A DNA stretch of 64,000 nucleotides from Clonostachys chloroleuca (lineage: Eukaryota; Ascomycota; Sordariomycetes; Hypocreales; Bionectriaceae): positions 37,014,001 through 37,078,000 of the forward strand of contig JBANAY010000003.1 in assembly GCA_037952775.1 (NCBI GenBank), read 5' to 3'. Shown here piece by piece: positions 1 to 12,185 of this stretch. The translations under genes were made by a program, and so were the position numbers. Each line of letters begins with the position of its first letter. The stretch's first letter is position 1. The notes beneath the pieces were generated by a model. That model had not been told where the DNA came from. It ran no database searches and was given only the letters and a program-made list of their open reading frames with translations.

Positions 1-947
1 CATCGACGTATAGGAATCGAGATTGAACTGTGCAATTCGCCCTTCCCATAATCCACGCCTACCGGGGTAACCCTAGGACTATACATCGCCTCAAAGACCT
101 GTCGAGCACCTGCAAGGTGGACTTTCCACATGGAACTGGTAGAAGATATCTTCTCCTAAATACAAAGCAACAGGCTGACTGCAAGTTGCTCCAAGTTCGA
201 CTGGGCCGGATTCTCTGCAATGATAACCCTGAATTGACTCACAACCTCTGCATAAATCTCCACCGCAGCGCGATTATGCTGTTTCTTATCTCGATCATCG
301 GTCGTGTTGGCCAAATGTATAGCACCAAGTGCTATCATTGTCTTTCGGAGCAGGTCTGACGTATCCGACAATCGCGGAAGCAGTCGGTATGGATTGAAAT
401 TAGAAGGATTGTCATAGATAATGAGTACAGTAGAGACTGTTTTCAAGAAGTGATTGTAATACATCGTTTCCGGAGAGGTTATAGCAAGGGTCGGAAATGG
501 GATTGAAATCGTGGTCGAAGAGTTTGAGTTGGTTTCCATATCGAGGAAGTTCGTCGCCACGCTAGATCGGCGGCTACTATGATAGGGTATTCCAAACCAT
601 GTAGATTGACCATGTCCAAGATCCCCATCCTGACTTTCCGACTGTGGTCCGGGGGCTTCGTCATCGGGAATGCTAATAATGAGAGGGGCCGTCGGTTCAG
701 CGGCCTGTCTTTGAACATACGAGAGGTCCTTCCTCGTTGATCCAGAGTCGGGCGGTCGGGCGGTTTTAAATACAATCCGGCCCGGATTTTCGCAGCACAG
801 AGACAATCTTGTGCAGTTTGCGCAAGATGGAAGCTCTTGGTCACACTTAACATGTCTCCTTCGGCATGTATTACAGCCTGTGAAGACACGAGGATGCCAT
901 TTGCGCCGCCGCAAAGCCGGGGGTGAGCTGCGTGCAGAAGATGGCAT
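1..947 (-). CDS. Zn(II)2Cys6 transcription factor, 5' part, with an in-frame stop; runs off the window
   Basis: Nuclear regulator of the fungal binuclear zinc cluster family. After a basic N-terminus the six cysteines follow the C-x2-C-x6-C-x5-C-x2-C-x6-C pattern (GCNTCRRRHVKC, then SCANC). A Ser-rich linker follows, then a fungal-specific regulatory region. The ATG at 947 is chosen because the longer open frame upstream begins only with TTG. A TAG lies in frame at 156-158, directly after the stretch SLLLCI. The same frame then stays open to base 3, reading KISSTSSMWKVHLAGARQ, which is the expected continuation of this family, so the stop sits inside a conserved segment. No GT-AG intron of normal size would remove it. 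It may be a nonsense mutation (CAG to TAG would suffice) or a base-calling error. The gene is transcribed away from the permease at 1952 and may regulate it; that link is inference from position. Confidence 0.85.
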
Positions 948-1951
948 CTTGAACCAACGGCTCGGATTACACCGCACCCACTCACGATTCAATAATCGAT
1001 TGATTCACTCAGCGGCTTTTCATGGGAGAAGCATCACCACCCTAAGAGCCAAGCCCAAGACTCTGCTGCCAGCCAGATGAATAAGCCACACAAGCTGAAT
1101 CGTTCCGTTTGTATTGCCCCAGAACTAGATCTCTTTGGTGCAGCCAAAATCAATCAGTGTTTGGTTGTGTTTGGCACAGAATACACTAAATCGTAAGTCT
1201 AATCCCAGCTGTCGATTGGAGGAGAAGCCGGCCAGCGGTCTAGAATCATGAGTCAGCGAGAGCCAAGGCCTCTCCGTCCCGGCGATAAGAATGTTCAGAT
1301 TATTCGCACCAATATGGACACTAAAATAGGATCTCCACTTTGTTCAGAGTTCTTATTTGTCATATTCCGGGGAAGACAGGGATGCTACTTGTGCAAATAA
1401 TTTGAGCAGTGCTCAGCTCAGGGTGATGTTGACGGATTGCTGACAGATTGGTCTCGGTTGCTTTGCTGATATTGTCATTGCAAAGTTTGTCCAGGTGGAT
1501 CGTAGCCGAACTAGCGCCATGATCCGTTATTGGTCTTGTGGAATCGACTCTTGTGGAGGTGCGATAGCCTAAGGCTGTCACAAGGTAGTTTCGCCTATGT
1601 ATGCAACCTAAACCTGCTTTCCCCGTTGGCGTGGTCGTAGTGTTTAGATGACGTAATTTGACCAAGGCTATGCACGCTACCAGAACTGCGATGCAGACCG
1701 GGGTTATAGGCCGTGCCCCATAGTCAAATCTAGAACGTTCGCACAAGTAATGTGAAGTCTAGCCTTATCAGGACATGTCCACGACGACCCCGGAGAGCGA
1801 TACTTTGCTAGACTCATTACTAGTACCAGTACCATACCAACTAATTAAATTGAAGTGCATTAAGTACCCTTCCGACTCCTGGGAACTGGCCTCAGTTTGG
1901 TATCGTTCGCATCAGAATATCTGTACGTTAACACGCTTCCACTAGCCCAAA
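948..1951. promoter_or_regulatory. Divergent promoter between regulator and permease
   Basis: One kilobase separates the start codons of the Zn2Cys6 gene and the permease, which point away from each other. The stretch contains an everted CGG-type pair CCGTCCCGG (1274-1282), the kind of site binuclear-cluster proteins bind. It also contains GATA-type sites GATAAG (1284-1289) and CTTATC (1764-1769), which in fungi are bound by nitrogen regulators of the AreA type. The open frame at 1360-1746 on the minus strand shows no recognisable domain and is probably chance. Regulation is inferred from motifs only. Confidence 0.3.
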
Positions 1952-3696
1952 ATGCAAGACTGTGAGTATATGAAGCGCCCAACCAAGCCGTGCGTCCTGT
2001 GCTCACTAATACAGCTTCAGCTAAACGAGAGCCATCCACATATAGCGAAAAAGAAACCGCTCCCGATGATATTCAGATCGTGAATATAGAGCCTCATGTC
2101 ACTCGCAGAGACTTGGGGCTTCTAAATATAATCGCTATCGGGTTTAATGTGCCTAATAGCTGGCTCACTATTGCTTCGAGTTTCTCTATCGCAATCGCAG
2201 CGGGCGGTCCCGTAAGCCTCATTTTCGGAACTTGCGTGTCGGGAGTATTCTACGCTTGTGCTGGCATCACTCTAGCAGAGCTTGCCAGTATGTATCCCAC
2301 AGCTGGTGGCCAATACCACTTCACGAGCATACTCGCCCCCGAAAGATGGAACCGAAGCTTTGCATACACTTGTGGCATAATATCCTGTTTATCATGGACT
2401 ATCAACGCCGCAGGCTGCACCCTTCTAGCCACCCAGCTTCTGGTGGCATTACCCCAATTCTTCAATGGATATGAACCCACTAAATGGCAAATGTTCTTAA
2501 TAAGTCAGGCCCTGAATGTCTTCGCCTTCGCCTATAACGTATTTCTTATAAGGCGCACTACCTGGATACATCAGACTGCATGTAAGTTCCCACTGGAAAA
2601 TGTTCAGTATTATTAGAGTATAATTCTAACTACTACAATTAGTCCTTCTCACTTTAACAACATTTATTGTCTGCACTATTCTCTCCTTGGCGCGTAGCGA
2701 GAAGGCGTCTTCAGCTTGGGTATGGACCAACTTCGAAGTGAACACGGGCTTGCCTCCCGGTGTCTCATTTCTGACTGGTTTGACAACACCCTGCTATATG
2801 TATGGAGGCCTCGATGCAGCTCTGCATCTTGCTGAAGAGACTCTAGACGCTGCTCGAGCGGTGCCAAAGGCACTAATTTCAGCAGTCTCGATCGGCTTTA
2901 TCACCGGCTTCATATTCTCTGTTGCCATGGCTTACTGTATTGTAGATATCCAGGATCTACTCCATGAGCCGTATGTATTGCAGACTGAGCATGCTAGGGA
3001 TCCAAGATGCTAACGCACTAATCTGAACATTAGTATACCGATCTATAAGCTTTGGCGCATCGCAATGAAGTCCAATGTGGCGGGATCCTCTTTCATCGTT
3101 ATCTTAACGATCCTTGTTGTCTTTATTCTTATTGCTATTATGCAGACGTCTTCTCGACTTCTCTGGTCATTCGCCTGTGATCATGGCCTTTTTCTCTCTA
3201 ACCACCTCTCGAAGCTTTCAACCCGATTTGACGATAATCCCGTAAATGCCCTCGTCTTCAACTCGGTGTTGATTCTTTTATGCGGCTGCCTTTATCTAGG
3301 TTCTGACACCGCTTTCAATGCGTTGGTTAATACCTTTTTACTAATGCAAATGATCTCTTTTGCAATGCCGGCTGCTCTTTTAATCTACAGGAAACGGAGC
3401 TCTCAGTTTCTATCGCGTTCCAGACCATTCAGGGTGCCTGGCTTCATCGGGTGGGCTTGCAATATTGGTACAATCGTCGCTGCTATTATCGAGACGATAT
3501 TCTTTTGCTTTCCAACCACTCTACCCGTCTCAGGGGAGTCAATGAGTAAGCACAATACTTAGCTATATTTTTGGGAGTATGCCCAGTTAATAAGCTCATA
3601 GATTACGCTTCTGCTGTACTAGCTGTAGTTGCTCTTATTGCACTGGCAAACTGGTTCTGCTATACCAGAAAGGTTTACCAAGGCCCAAGGATTTAA
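1952..3696 (+). CDS. Amino acid/choline-type permease, APC superfamily, five exons
   Basis: Plasma-membrane transporter of the fungal GABA/choline/amino-acid permease group, about 503 residues, normal for the family. Exons by splice-site reading: 1952-1961, 2015-2581, 2643-2970, 3034-3545, 3602-3696; introns are 53-63 nt with GT-AG ends and CTAAC-like branch sites, and every junction keeps the frame. The protein starts MQDSSAKREPSTYSEK. The first membrane segments carry the APC hallmark ELASMYPTAGGQYHF near residue 100. The middle region has the typical YGGLDAALHLAEE segment, followed by further hydrophobic helices, for roughly twelve in all. It ends RKVYQGPRI, typical of this group. The tiny first exon is chosen because the alternative upstream open frame begins with GTG, whereas ATG plus the 53-nt intron gives a proper start. 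Substrate cannot be told from sequence. It is divergent from the Zn2Cys6 gene. Confidence 0.9.
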
Positions 3697-4140
3697 TCTA
3701 ACAAATATTATTGTTAAATCAAGAGCGATATTATATAGCTATACAATTGATTTTCGAAACCCAGGCAGTATGATCTTCGGCAATGTAATTTTATTATCTA
3801 GGGAAGACTCTATAAATTCGGCAAAAGTTAACCACACTGATGCTAATAGCAATGTTAGCTGAATGTTGAAAGATCACACGGGGCACAGGCAGCAATAAAC
3901 TCTCAGCTACTCAACGACCTCCATTAACAATGCGTGCTCAACAAGAGAAGCAACGTAAATATATATAGTGTACAAAGCCCAGGCCCCAAACACGTGCCAA
4001 CAGGCAGATTGATGCTTTATGCCTTCTCCCCAAGGATCCCTTGGATGCCGAATCTATATGCAAATCCCCGTTTCAACAGATAAAGAAAACAAAAGGCAAC
4101 TAACCAGTCCAGGACTGTTCCCACTTTCTCTCTCTCTTTT
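3697..4140. other. Permease 3' flank, no gene seen
   Basis: This is the downstream flank of the permease. Composition falls gradually toward the A+T-rich block. The short open frame at 3629-3862 overlaps the last permease exon in another frame and has no family resemblance. I see no RNA gene or repeat. Confidence 0.5.
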
Positions 4141-4890
4141 ACGCCGGATCCCTCTTCTAGTTAGTAAATAGCTGTATTATATAGTTGTTGATATATTGAA
4201 CGTTGGTAATAATTAATATAGCTAGTGTTGATAATATTATTATAGAGGAAAAAGTATAGTATAAGACTAAGTCTTTTTTAACTCTTCTTCTTCTTCTTAG
4301 CTCTCTATTATTAATATAATAATATATTTTAATAAAATATATAGAAATTAGATAAAGAAATTTTTATATTTAAAAAAGATTAAAAGATATATTATAGAAT
4401 TTAAGAGAAATAACTTTAAGCTTTAATAATATAAAGTTTTATTAAATATAAATTTAAGTAAATATAAATAATAATTTTAATTAGATTTATAATATTAATT
4501 TATTGAAAAAAGTAAGAGATTTTACTTTAAATATATAATAAATAAAGAATTAATTAAATAAATAAAAAGTATAAAAAGTATAAACTTTAATTATATAATA
4601 TAATTTAAATAATTACTTTATAATAAACTAATTTTATAATATAATAAATAAATAAACTAATTATATTAATATAAAATCTCTATAGTAGTAAATACTATAT
4701 TATATTTATACTTATATAATTAATATCTTTAATTAAACTTTTCTTCTCTTAATTACTATAATTTAATATTTCTTTAAATCTTCTTAGCTATAGCTATGAT
4801 CTTTATATAGATTAACTTAATATAATATATTATATATTAAAACTATATATTATATATTAAATTATAATAGATAATTATAAATAAATAATT
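4141..4890. other. Extremely A+T-rich tract at the edge of the repeat block
   Basis: About 750 bases made almost only of A and T, with short TATA/ATTA runs and hardly any G or C. It marks the left border of the RIP-affected block. No ancestral reading frame or repeat match could be recognised. Confidence 0.6.
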
Positions 4891-5100
4891 AAAAGGAGGA
4901 AAGTATAGTGCGCACCATGAGACAGGCGCCGCTCTTGGGATGAGATTCACCGTGCCCTGCCACATCGCTCTCAGGGTACGATCCAAGTCCGGTAATCGAC
5001 TAAACTCAAACACCTGCCCAATTCGATACGACAATGAGAAGTCCCTATACAGGGTTGGTTTGTATTGAATTCGCTATATGTGCCTGCCAAAAATTGCTTA
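4890..5100 (-). pseudogene. Small G+C-normal island, gene relic of unknown origin
   Basis: Normal composition returns abruptly for about 200 bases. On the minus strand one frame reads LSYRIGQVFEFSRLPDLD and continues for about 25 residues before running into A+T-rich DNA. The residues look like real protein, but I do not recognise the family and there is no start or end. It is probably an exon remnant of a gene destroyed by the neighbouring A+T-rich insertion or decay. Confidence 0.25.
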
Positions 5101-5358
5101 AATTAATCTTGCCTAGAGAAGATATCTGCCAATTGTACTTTCTTACCGTTTCCGGCGTTTGCGAAACTGGACGTTATTGCGAAATTTGTCGGCAACCTTT
5201 TTAAGAAGCATCGTCCCACTTACTGATCCAACCCTTACAGGTCTGCTCGGGTATACATCTGTTTCGATCAGGCGACGTGCACACAAAATCATAGTTCGGT
5301 GGCCCTCACCTTGGCTGGAGTGCAGAAGCTGCAAGTCACACATAACAGTCTGCGTCTT

Positions 5359-8300
5359 TTAGTAGCCTTGTCCAAGGGCGGATTTGAATCCTTTCAGTAC
5401 TCTGTTGAACATTGTCTCAGCCTCTTCAAACTTACCCTGGTCCTCGTAAAGAACCCCCAGGTTGTAGACGGTATCAAGAGTCGATGTATAGTTACGCCCA
5501 AGTACCTTCTCGTAGCCTTCCAGTGCTCGGTCAAACATCGCCTTTGCCTCTCCAAGCTTGCCTTGGTCCCTATAGAGAACCCCCAAGTTATTAACGGTTT
5601 CAAGAGTAAGTATATGCTCACATCCAAGTGCCTTCTCCCTGCCTTCCAGTGCTCGATTGTACATCGCTTCAGCCTCGCTGAGCTTGCCTTGGTCCTTGTA
5701 GAGAACACCTAAATTATTAACGGTATCAAGAGTCGACGCATAGTCACATCCAAGTACCTTCTCCCTGCCTTCCAGTGCTCGATTGTATATCGCCTCAGCT
5801 TCACTGAGCTTGCCTTGATCCCTGTAGACGAGCCCTAGGTTATTGACAGTGTCGAGAGTCGACGCATGTTCACATCCAAGTGCCTTCTCTGTGCCTTCCA
5901 GCGCTCTATTGTATATCGCCTCAGCTTCACTGAGCTTCCCTTGGTTCCAGTAGACGAGCCCTAGGTTATTGACAGTATCGAGAGTCGACGTATGGTCACG
6001 TCCAAGTGCCTTCTCCCTGCCTTCCAGTGCTCGATTGTACATCACCTCAGCTTCACTAAACTTACCTTGGTCCCTATAGAGAATTCCAAGGCGGTAAACC
6101 GAGTCTATCACAGCCTTATCACTAGTAGCTGTCTCATCCAATCGTAAGAAGTCCTCTTGTATCCACCTTGAACATTGCTCTGCATAGGGAAGGATCCTCT
6201 GCTGCAGAATCCAATACTCTTTCATTTATTTGTCTGGTACTAAACGGCCGACCAATATAAGTGCTAGACGCGCAAAGTCCCTATTCTTCTTACCGCTATC
6301 CAGATACAGCACCCATCGGTATACTACTGGGTGTATAGCATAACTTCCGCTGGGTTCTGCTTGGACCTGGATCATCGAATAACGGAGCAGAAGCCCCACC
6401 ACGTCCGCAAAACAAGCTACATCGGTTGCTATACGGGACAGCTAAGATGGCTACTTCTCCTCGTCAGAGTCCGTAGATTTGGCTACTTCGAGTAAGCCAT
6501 GCCAGAACTGCTTATTATCAAGGCACGCCTACAACCGTAATATATGTATGGTATCCGTACTCTTACGTTCGATCGTATCAAGAGATACTGCCTATGTAGT
6601 GGCAATACTTCCTTGGTTATAGTCCGTCAGAGGATTATCAGATCCTATAAGCCTTTTATATTATTGATTGTAAATTTGGATATAGGTTGCAATATCTATG
6701 CCTGTCTCACGTAGGTACAACACAGCTTACGCTAAAGCCAGTAGTAGGCCTTATAACAACTCGAGAAGGGTATCATAATCTGGGCGCCAATCTAGAACCA
6801 AAATTAGCACTATAATAAGGACTGGAGTATGAATAGGGGCCTATAACTCACGCAGCTCTTGTCCATACCACATCTGTAGAATAGCCCTGCTCTGATCTAG
6901 GTCGATGTTGGTTAAATATTTTGACCTACCCAGCTGCTGCAAGCATAACAATCGTATTATTATCAGGACTGAACTATAGTCTCCAGGGAAATATTGCTGG
7001 ATGTTATATATCCCCGTTGCACTATCTTGCTGCTGATCTTGATCAACATTATCAAAAATCAGCAGCCATTGAGTATTGCTCGGTCAAGCGAACCACTTAA
7101 TCGCTTTCATTACTACAACATCAAGATCCTTCTTACTGTTAAGGCTCATGTCATGGTTACGGCTAGCGGTCCGAAATTCAGGGATTCTATCAAGGCACCT
7201 GGCGAAGCTCTGCCTCAATTGATCCTCCGACCGCCCATCTAGCCAGAATATTGCACTAAAGGCAGCCTTATAGCGACAGGCAAAGTCGATAGCTAGCTGC
7301 GTCTTGCCAATACCGCCGAGCCTATACAAAATATATACCTTCCGTTGTTCGGTAGGGGGTTACTGTAGTAAAAGATACTGCTCGAGCACAGCCCTATCGG
7401 CTGGTCTATTGATAAACTTGTCTAAAACGGGCACACCTTATAGGCCAAAGGTGATTTGGAAGGAAGTCTGTACTATAAGACATTAACGTTAGCATTTTAA
7501 GGCCGTATGATAACGTGGTAGGTTATATTGGAGATAAAACGAGGGTTATATTCTTATTATCTATTTCTGAGATATACTCAATATCTATAGTACACCCGGT
7601 ATGATCCGTAATAACTAGAGCATACTCCAGAAACACTGAACTTAACTTACGAGGATTCAGCGCTGGAGCGGCCTTCATTTACACTTCAGCAACGGGGAGC
7701 ACCCCGAGCAACTCCCTCGCATACACAGCCGCAGTAGCTGCAGTATATCTCTGCTATTCCTTATTCTTGTAAGAATCAGAGTAGTCGTATATCCCCCGGA
7801 TCAGTAGGCGGGAGAATATCCATCAGACCGGCAGCCTCTATCTTGAAACAGATAGCATCCAGTTGCTGAGTAATATTATCTCTCTGGGCGCCGTTCCTTA
7901 TAACTTAGTTACCTGAGGCGATTGTACTATAATATATCATCAGGTTATCCGTACTCCGCTTGCTTCGAGATAACAGCTTCAAACAGTCGTATTTATCGCA
8001 GCTAGGTGCTGTAGATATATAATCATACATTAAGAGAAAGAGGTAGTCTGCTGTAATTAGGCGGCCGTACTTGGAGTATCCGTCGAACTTTCCCTTTAAT
8101 ATGAATAGGATTCAGCTACCATCGCGCTCATACCTTGCTTGTAGGGACAATACGGCCGTACCAAGTAGGTAATACAGGCTCTTCGGGATCACAGTACAGT
8201 AAATCTGTCCGTCTCGGATTATCTTCCCTAGATTGTACTATATCACCTTTGTCCCGACAACAACGTCGCCCAAACGTATATCAACCCTGCTCGGCACTCT

Positions 8301-8575
8301 ACCTCCAATTCCCACCATCAAACCAAGGCGGATCGATAGGAAGGTTCGTATAAGGTAGGTTAGTACGTTCGCTGCGTTATTCGTTCCGTACTATACCATC
8401 AGTAAACACACAACGACGATATTATAGCGCTGGATATTACCGAGTATATAGGTGTTGGTATCATTCGTATACCTGGGCAGGTCTTAGTAGACGTTATTGA
8501 GTATGGCGCGGGCTGCGGCCATCTCTATAGGTAGCACACAGATCCAGGCGATTGTATACTGATCGTGCGAAGCAG
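5359..8575 (-). pseudogene. Decayed STAND/NLR-like gene: PNP_UDP, NB-ARC and TPR domains
   Basis: Reading leftward on the minus strand, one gene with the fungal NLR-like order can be followed. The N-terminal nucleoside-phosphorylase-like domain (about 8575-7650) has YTIAWICVLPIEMAAARA, later GLMVGIGG, and near its end IYDYSDSYKNKE followed by a stop. The NB-ARC domain (about 7480-6300) has the P-loop GGIGKTQLA and the Walker B segment WLLIFDNVD. Six 42-residue TPRs follow (6120-5362). In-frame stops interrupt the first two domains, mostly where Gln or Trp is expected, the RIP pattern. No ATG remains at the N-terminus. Only the TPR end is open: ATG at 6223-6225 to TAA at 5359-5361, 288 residues. 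The frame upstream of this ATG runs on through a TAA into VPDK, and that downstream of the last stop reads KTQTVMCDLQLL, so even this ORF is an internal piece. Intact relatives act in fungal heterokaryon incompatibility and innate-immunity-like signalling. Confidence 0.85.
5362..6120 (-). repeat. Six tandem 42-residue TPR units (126-bp DNA repeats)
   Basis: Kinesin-light-chain-type tetratricopeptide repeats, each built on the pattern TVNNLGLVYRDQGKLSEAEA followed by IYNRALEGREKALG. The six units are very alike at DNA level, suggesting recent internal amplification or gene conversion. They form the only uninterrupted part of the decayed STAND gene. Confidence 0.9.
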
Positions 8576-8619
8576 GTGACCTACTTCTTAGGTCGTAGTC
8601 TGGGGTTACCTGCCCTTTT

Positions 8620-11600
8620 TAACAGGGAAAGGCCTTTATTTCAATATAGTTCTGATATTAAAGTTATCTCCGCCTATTAAAGCGAAGTATCCACCTGGTT
8701 GTATACTATAAATACTTCTTTCTTTAATATATAATTATTAGTCGAGATAGATATCGCGGGATAGGAGATTCAGAATATTGTTAAGAGGAAAGGAAGAGAT
8801 ACTCTTAGATATTAATAGAAATAAGGGGAAAACTCGACATATATATAAAGCTGCTACAGACAGTCCAGCAGTCGACCTATACTGATACTGCTACTATCTG
8901 TTACCGCTATAATACCCTTAGACAGCCTTACGAGTAGAGTCTTATTGAAAACCCAGATTATATTTTTATACTAGTACGCGCTCTATATAGAAACCTACCA
9001 GTATAAGTATAGTAGCTCCGCTGTTAGTCAAAAACACAGTATAATTACCCTAGCGATAGCCGATCCTCCCCACTCCCTGCAAAAAGCCCAGCACTAGGGA
9101 TAGACAAGCGTCCAACTATTCTCACAGTCTAACCGCACTAACAGTCCGAGTATAATCCTACAAGACCATTAGGTAGGTACCCTATAGCTACCTAGTACCT
9201 CTAATATATACTTAGCCCATAAGCAATTCATCTAGATACTTCAAAATCACTTCCTAATTATTAGAAGATAAAGTATTTACAAAAGAGGTCTTACTCAACA
9301 TATTATTTCAGCTGGCCAACCAGTAGTATAGAAGGGGAATACCTATACTCCTAACTACGATAATATCATATAACCTGCTATTCGAGGCCACTAGGTAATA
9401 ACAGTAACGAGTGAATACATAAAACAAAGCAAGTAATATTACACAGTAGACAGGCTCTTCCTCGTTAGGAGCCTTTCTCCCCTTTCCACCTACCCACCGG
9501 TTATTATCTTCCGATAAAGCCGCTCCCTCATCGTCTTTATTATAGGGCTCAAAGGTCTAGGTCCACCTCTATACCATCTTCTTTAGACAAGGATAAACTA
9601 CATATAGAAATCTCACCAGAAATAATTCATCTAATCCATATCGCACTCTTTCAATAGCAAAAGAGAACTGCACAAATAGTTCATCTTTCTTATAATTCAT
9701 TAAATCAATTATAATATAATCAAGTATTTCTTATACAGCTAGAAGCAGATACCGGCAAGCTTTAAATTAGTCTGGTAGTTATATATAATTAATCACCATC
9801 AGCCTTACAGGATACAGTCTATACTTAATTACCTCTTTAACCTTTTATATTAATATAAATCCCTACCTTATCTGCTGCAATACAGGAGGAATAAGATTAT
9901 ATGCTCGGTAAACCAATAAGCTAAAAAAATACACTCTTCGAGGAGGCTAAGAATATAACCTAGAAATAGAGGCTTATTAAATATTCAGCTCTACTCACTC
10001 AACTTTATTATTAGCTAGTTATAAGCAACCGGGCCCCAGGGGGGCCCCAGGGATACAAGAGTATCTCATTTATATTTTTAGAGCTCTGATCAGAAATCTT
10101 TGCTCTCTACCCCTCCACCAGTAGTACAATATATAGTACAACTTTAATAGAATCTATATATACCAGGCTAATAATAGGTTATTAGTTATAAATATACTTT
10201 AGAGCTAATAAAACTATTAGCTCGCCTCTATAAAAAGAGCCTTTTTATCCCTTTCTGATATTTATTTTCCTAGTTTTTATTCTTTTTTCCCTATTTATAC
10301 TGAGTTTACTAAGCCTATAGGCTTACTATCCTAATCCCTATCCTGTATATATAAGTATATATTACTATTACTAAATCCTTTAGGAATATAGTTATTAGTA
10401 ATAGAGTTATTTCGGTAAGCAGTATAACAGGGAATACTATATAGGCTAGACTTATAGCCTTATACTAGTCTATAAGACCGAAGAATAACCTATAATTTAT
10501 ATAGTATACTGCTATATAGAGAGGAAGCTTTACTATTATAACAAAATATAGTATAATATTTACCGCTAGCAGTATAAGGGGGAAAGCCTGCTACTATTAA
10601 GCAAACCTGTAAAGAAATATATATAATACTCGAGGAGATTTAAGGGCTTAAAAATAATTATAACGCCCGCTATCAGCTATTGTTTCTTAGAGTATACTTA
10701 TTCCTTCTCCTTCTCTTTCCTTTTTCGCTCTATATTTTTATTCAGTAGCTAATTTTATATATATTATTAGTATAATACTGAGCTAGTATATAAGAGATAG
10801 TTATATTCTTATAGGATATACTGAGGAAGAAGAAAAGAAACTAATATATCTATAAAAGTAGAAATCTTAATACTAGTTTTAATCAGCCTACTTATATTAG
10901 TCTTTATCTTCCCCCTTATCCTTATCCTTATAGTTACCAGTTTTCAGCTATAATCTTAGTACTTAGGCTTTAGCTGCTAGTAATAATATTACTAGTAGTA
11001 AGAGTAAAAGTATAGGGTACCTATAGCTACTAACTATAATTAATAATAAATAATATATAGCTAATCTCTTAAGTTATTACTTAACTAATCTTATCTCAGA
11101 ATATCTTAGTATTTTTATTAGACTATTATCTAAATACTAAGTCTATATAGACTTCTTCTGTTCTATAATACTATTTTGAATTAGTAGAGCTACTTATATA
11201 GGAGGGTATATTTATAGATAGAATATAACTAAGGACCCTATACTAAGTAGTAGGTAAGAGTTTTAGTTCCTATCTATTCTGCAGTAGCAAACTACCGCTT
11301 ACTAAATATAACTAAGAAGACTAGCTAGCTCGGCGGATACCCTTCCCAGATATTAGAATAGATAGTTTATACAGGGAATTAACTCCCCTATCCCTACTTA
11401 AAATTAGTTATATTACTTACAGGATATATTAGTACTATAAACCAGCCTATCTATATAGTATAATAATAATACTCTACCTGCCTAGTACTAAAGAGTTTAA
11501 TATTAGGACTAACTGTATATTAATAACTAATACTCTATAATTAATATTACTAATAGAAGACTTTCGAATACCTGGCTATACCCTTACTACTCTATCCTCC

Positions 11601-12185
11601 TATACTTTCAGCTTTCTATTAAGTAGGAGAAAAAAAAATATTAGTCTTTATTCCCCTCTATAATATAAGGCTTAGCTAACTTAGTTTCTGCTCTATTTCT
11701 ATACTTAAAGTTAATCTAGCTAAAACTATCTTATTTAATATCTGAGTAACTATACTTAAAATTTATTAGTCTAAATTATAGCAGTAGAAGAGGGTAGTAG
11801 CGGATAAGTCCCGCTGTAATCTATTATCTATTAAGTCTTTAGTATAATAAAGGTATACTTAAATAAGTTTAAGAGATAGACTCTTAATAGGTTTAAAACT
11901 CTATAAGAGTAATACTAAGAGAAGGGTAAGGAGATAAGTTACTTAATTTATAATATTATAAACTTATTTAATAAAAATTTAAATCTAGGGGAAAGATAAA
12001 GTATTAAAGAGAAATTATAATTTCTACTATTATAATAATAGAGTTTTCAGGCTAAGTATAAGGCTAAATAGGCAGAGGAGGAGAAAGTATATAAGAAATA
12101 ATAAATAGAGCTACTAAAGCTGCTCCAGATAGCTCTTTTCTATTCTTTCCCTACTAGTAGTTAGGATAGGATAATACTCTATAGA
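8620..12185. other. RIP-like A+T-rich DNA without recognisable genes
   Basis: About 3.5 kb of A+T-rich sequence with frequent TATA, CTAT and TAGTA words. No open frame of useful length and no reading frame with family resemblance could be followed on either strand. A short G+C island of stacked GGGCCCCAG words lies near 10030-10060. It is probably mutated repetitive DNA, possibly the 5' region of the decayed gene that can be read from 12186 onward. Confidence 0.5.

Noticed and set aside
1360..1746. 128-codon minus-strand frame in the shared promoter
   Set aside because: No domain, no splice context, and it lies fully within the divergent promoter; length is within chance.
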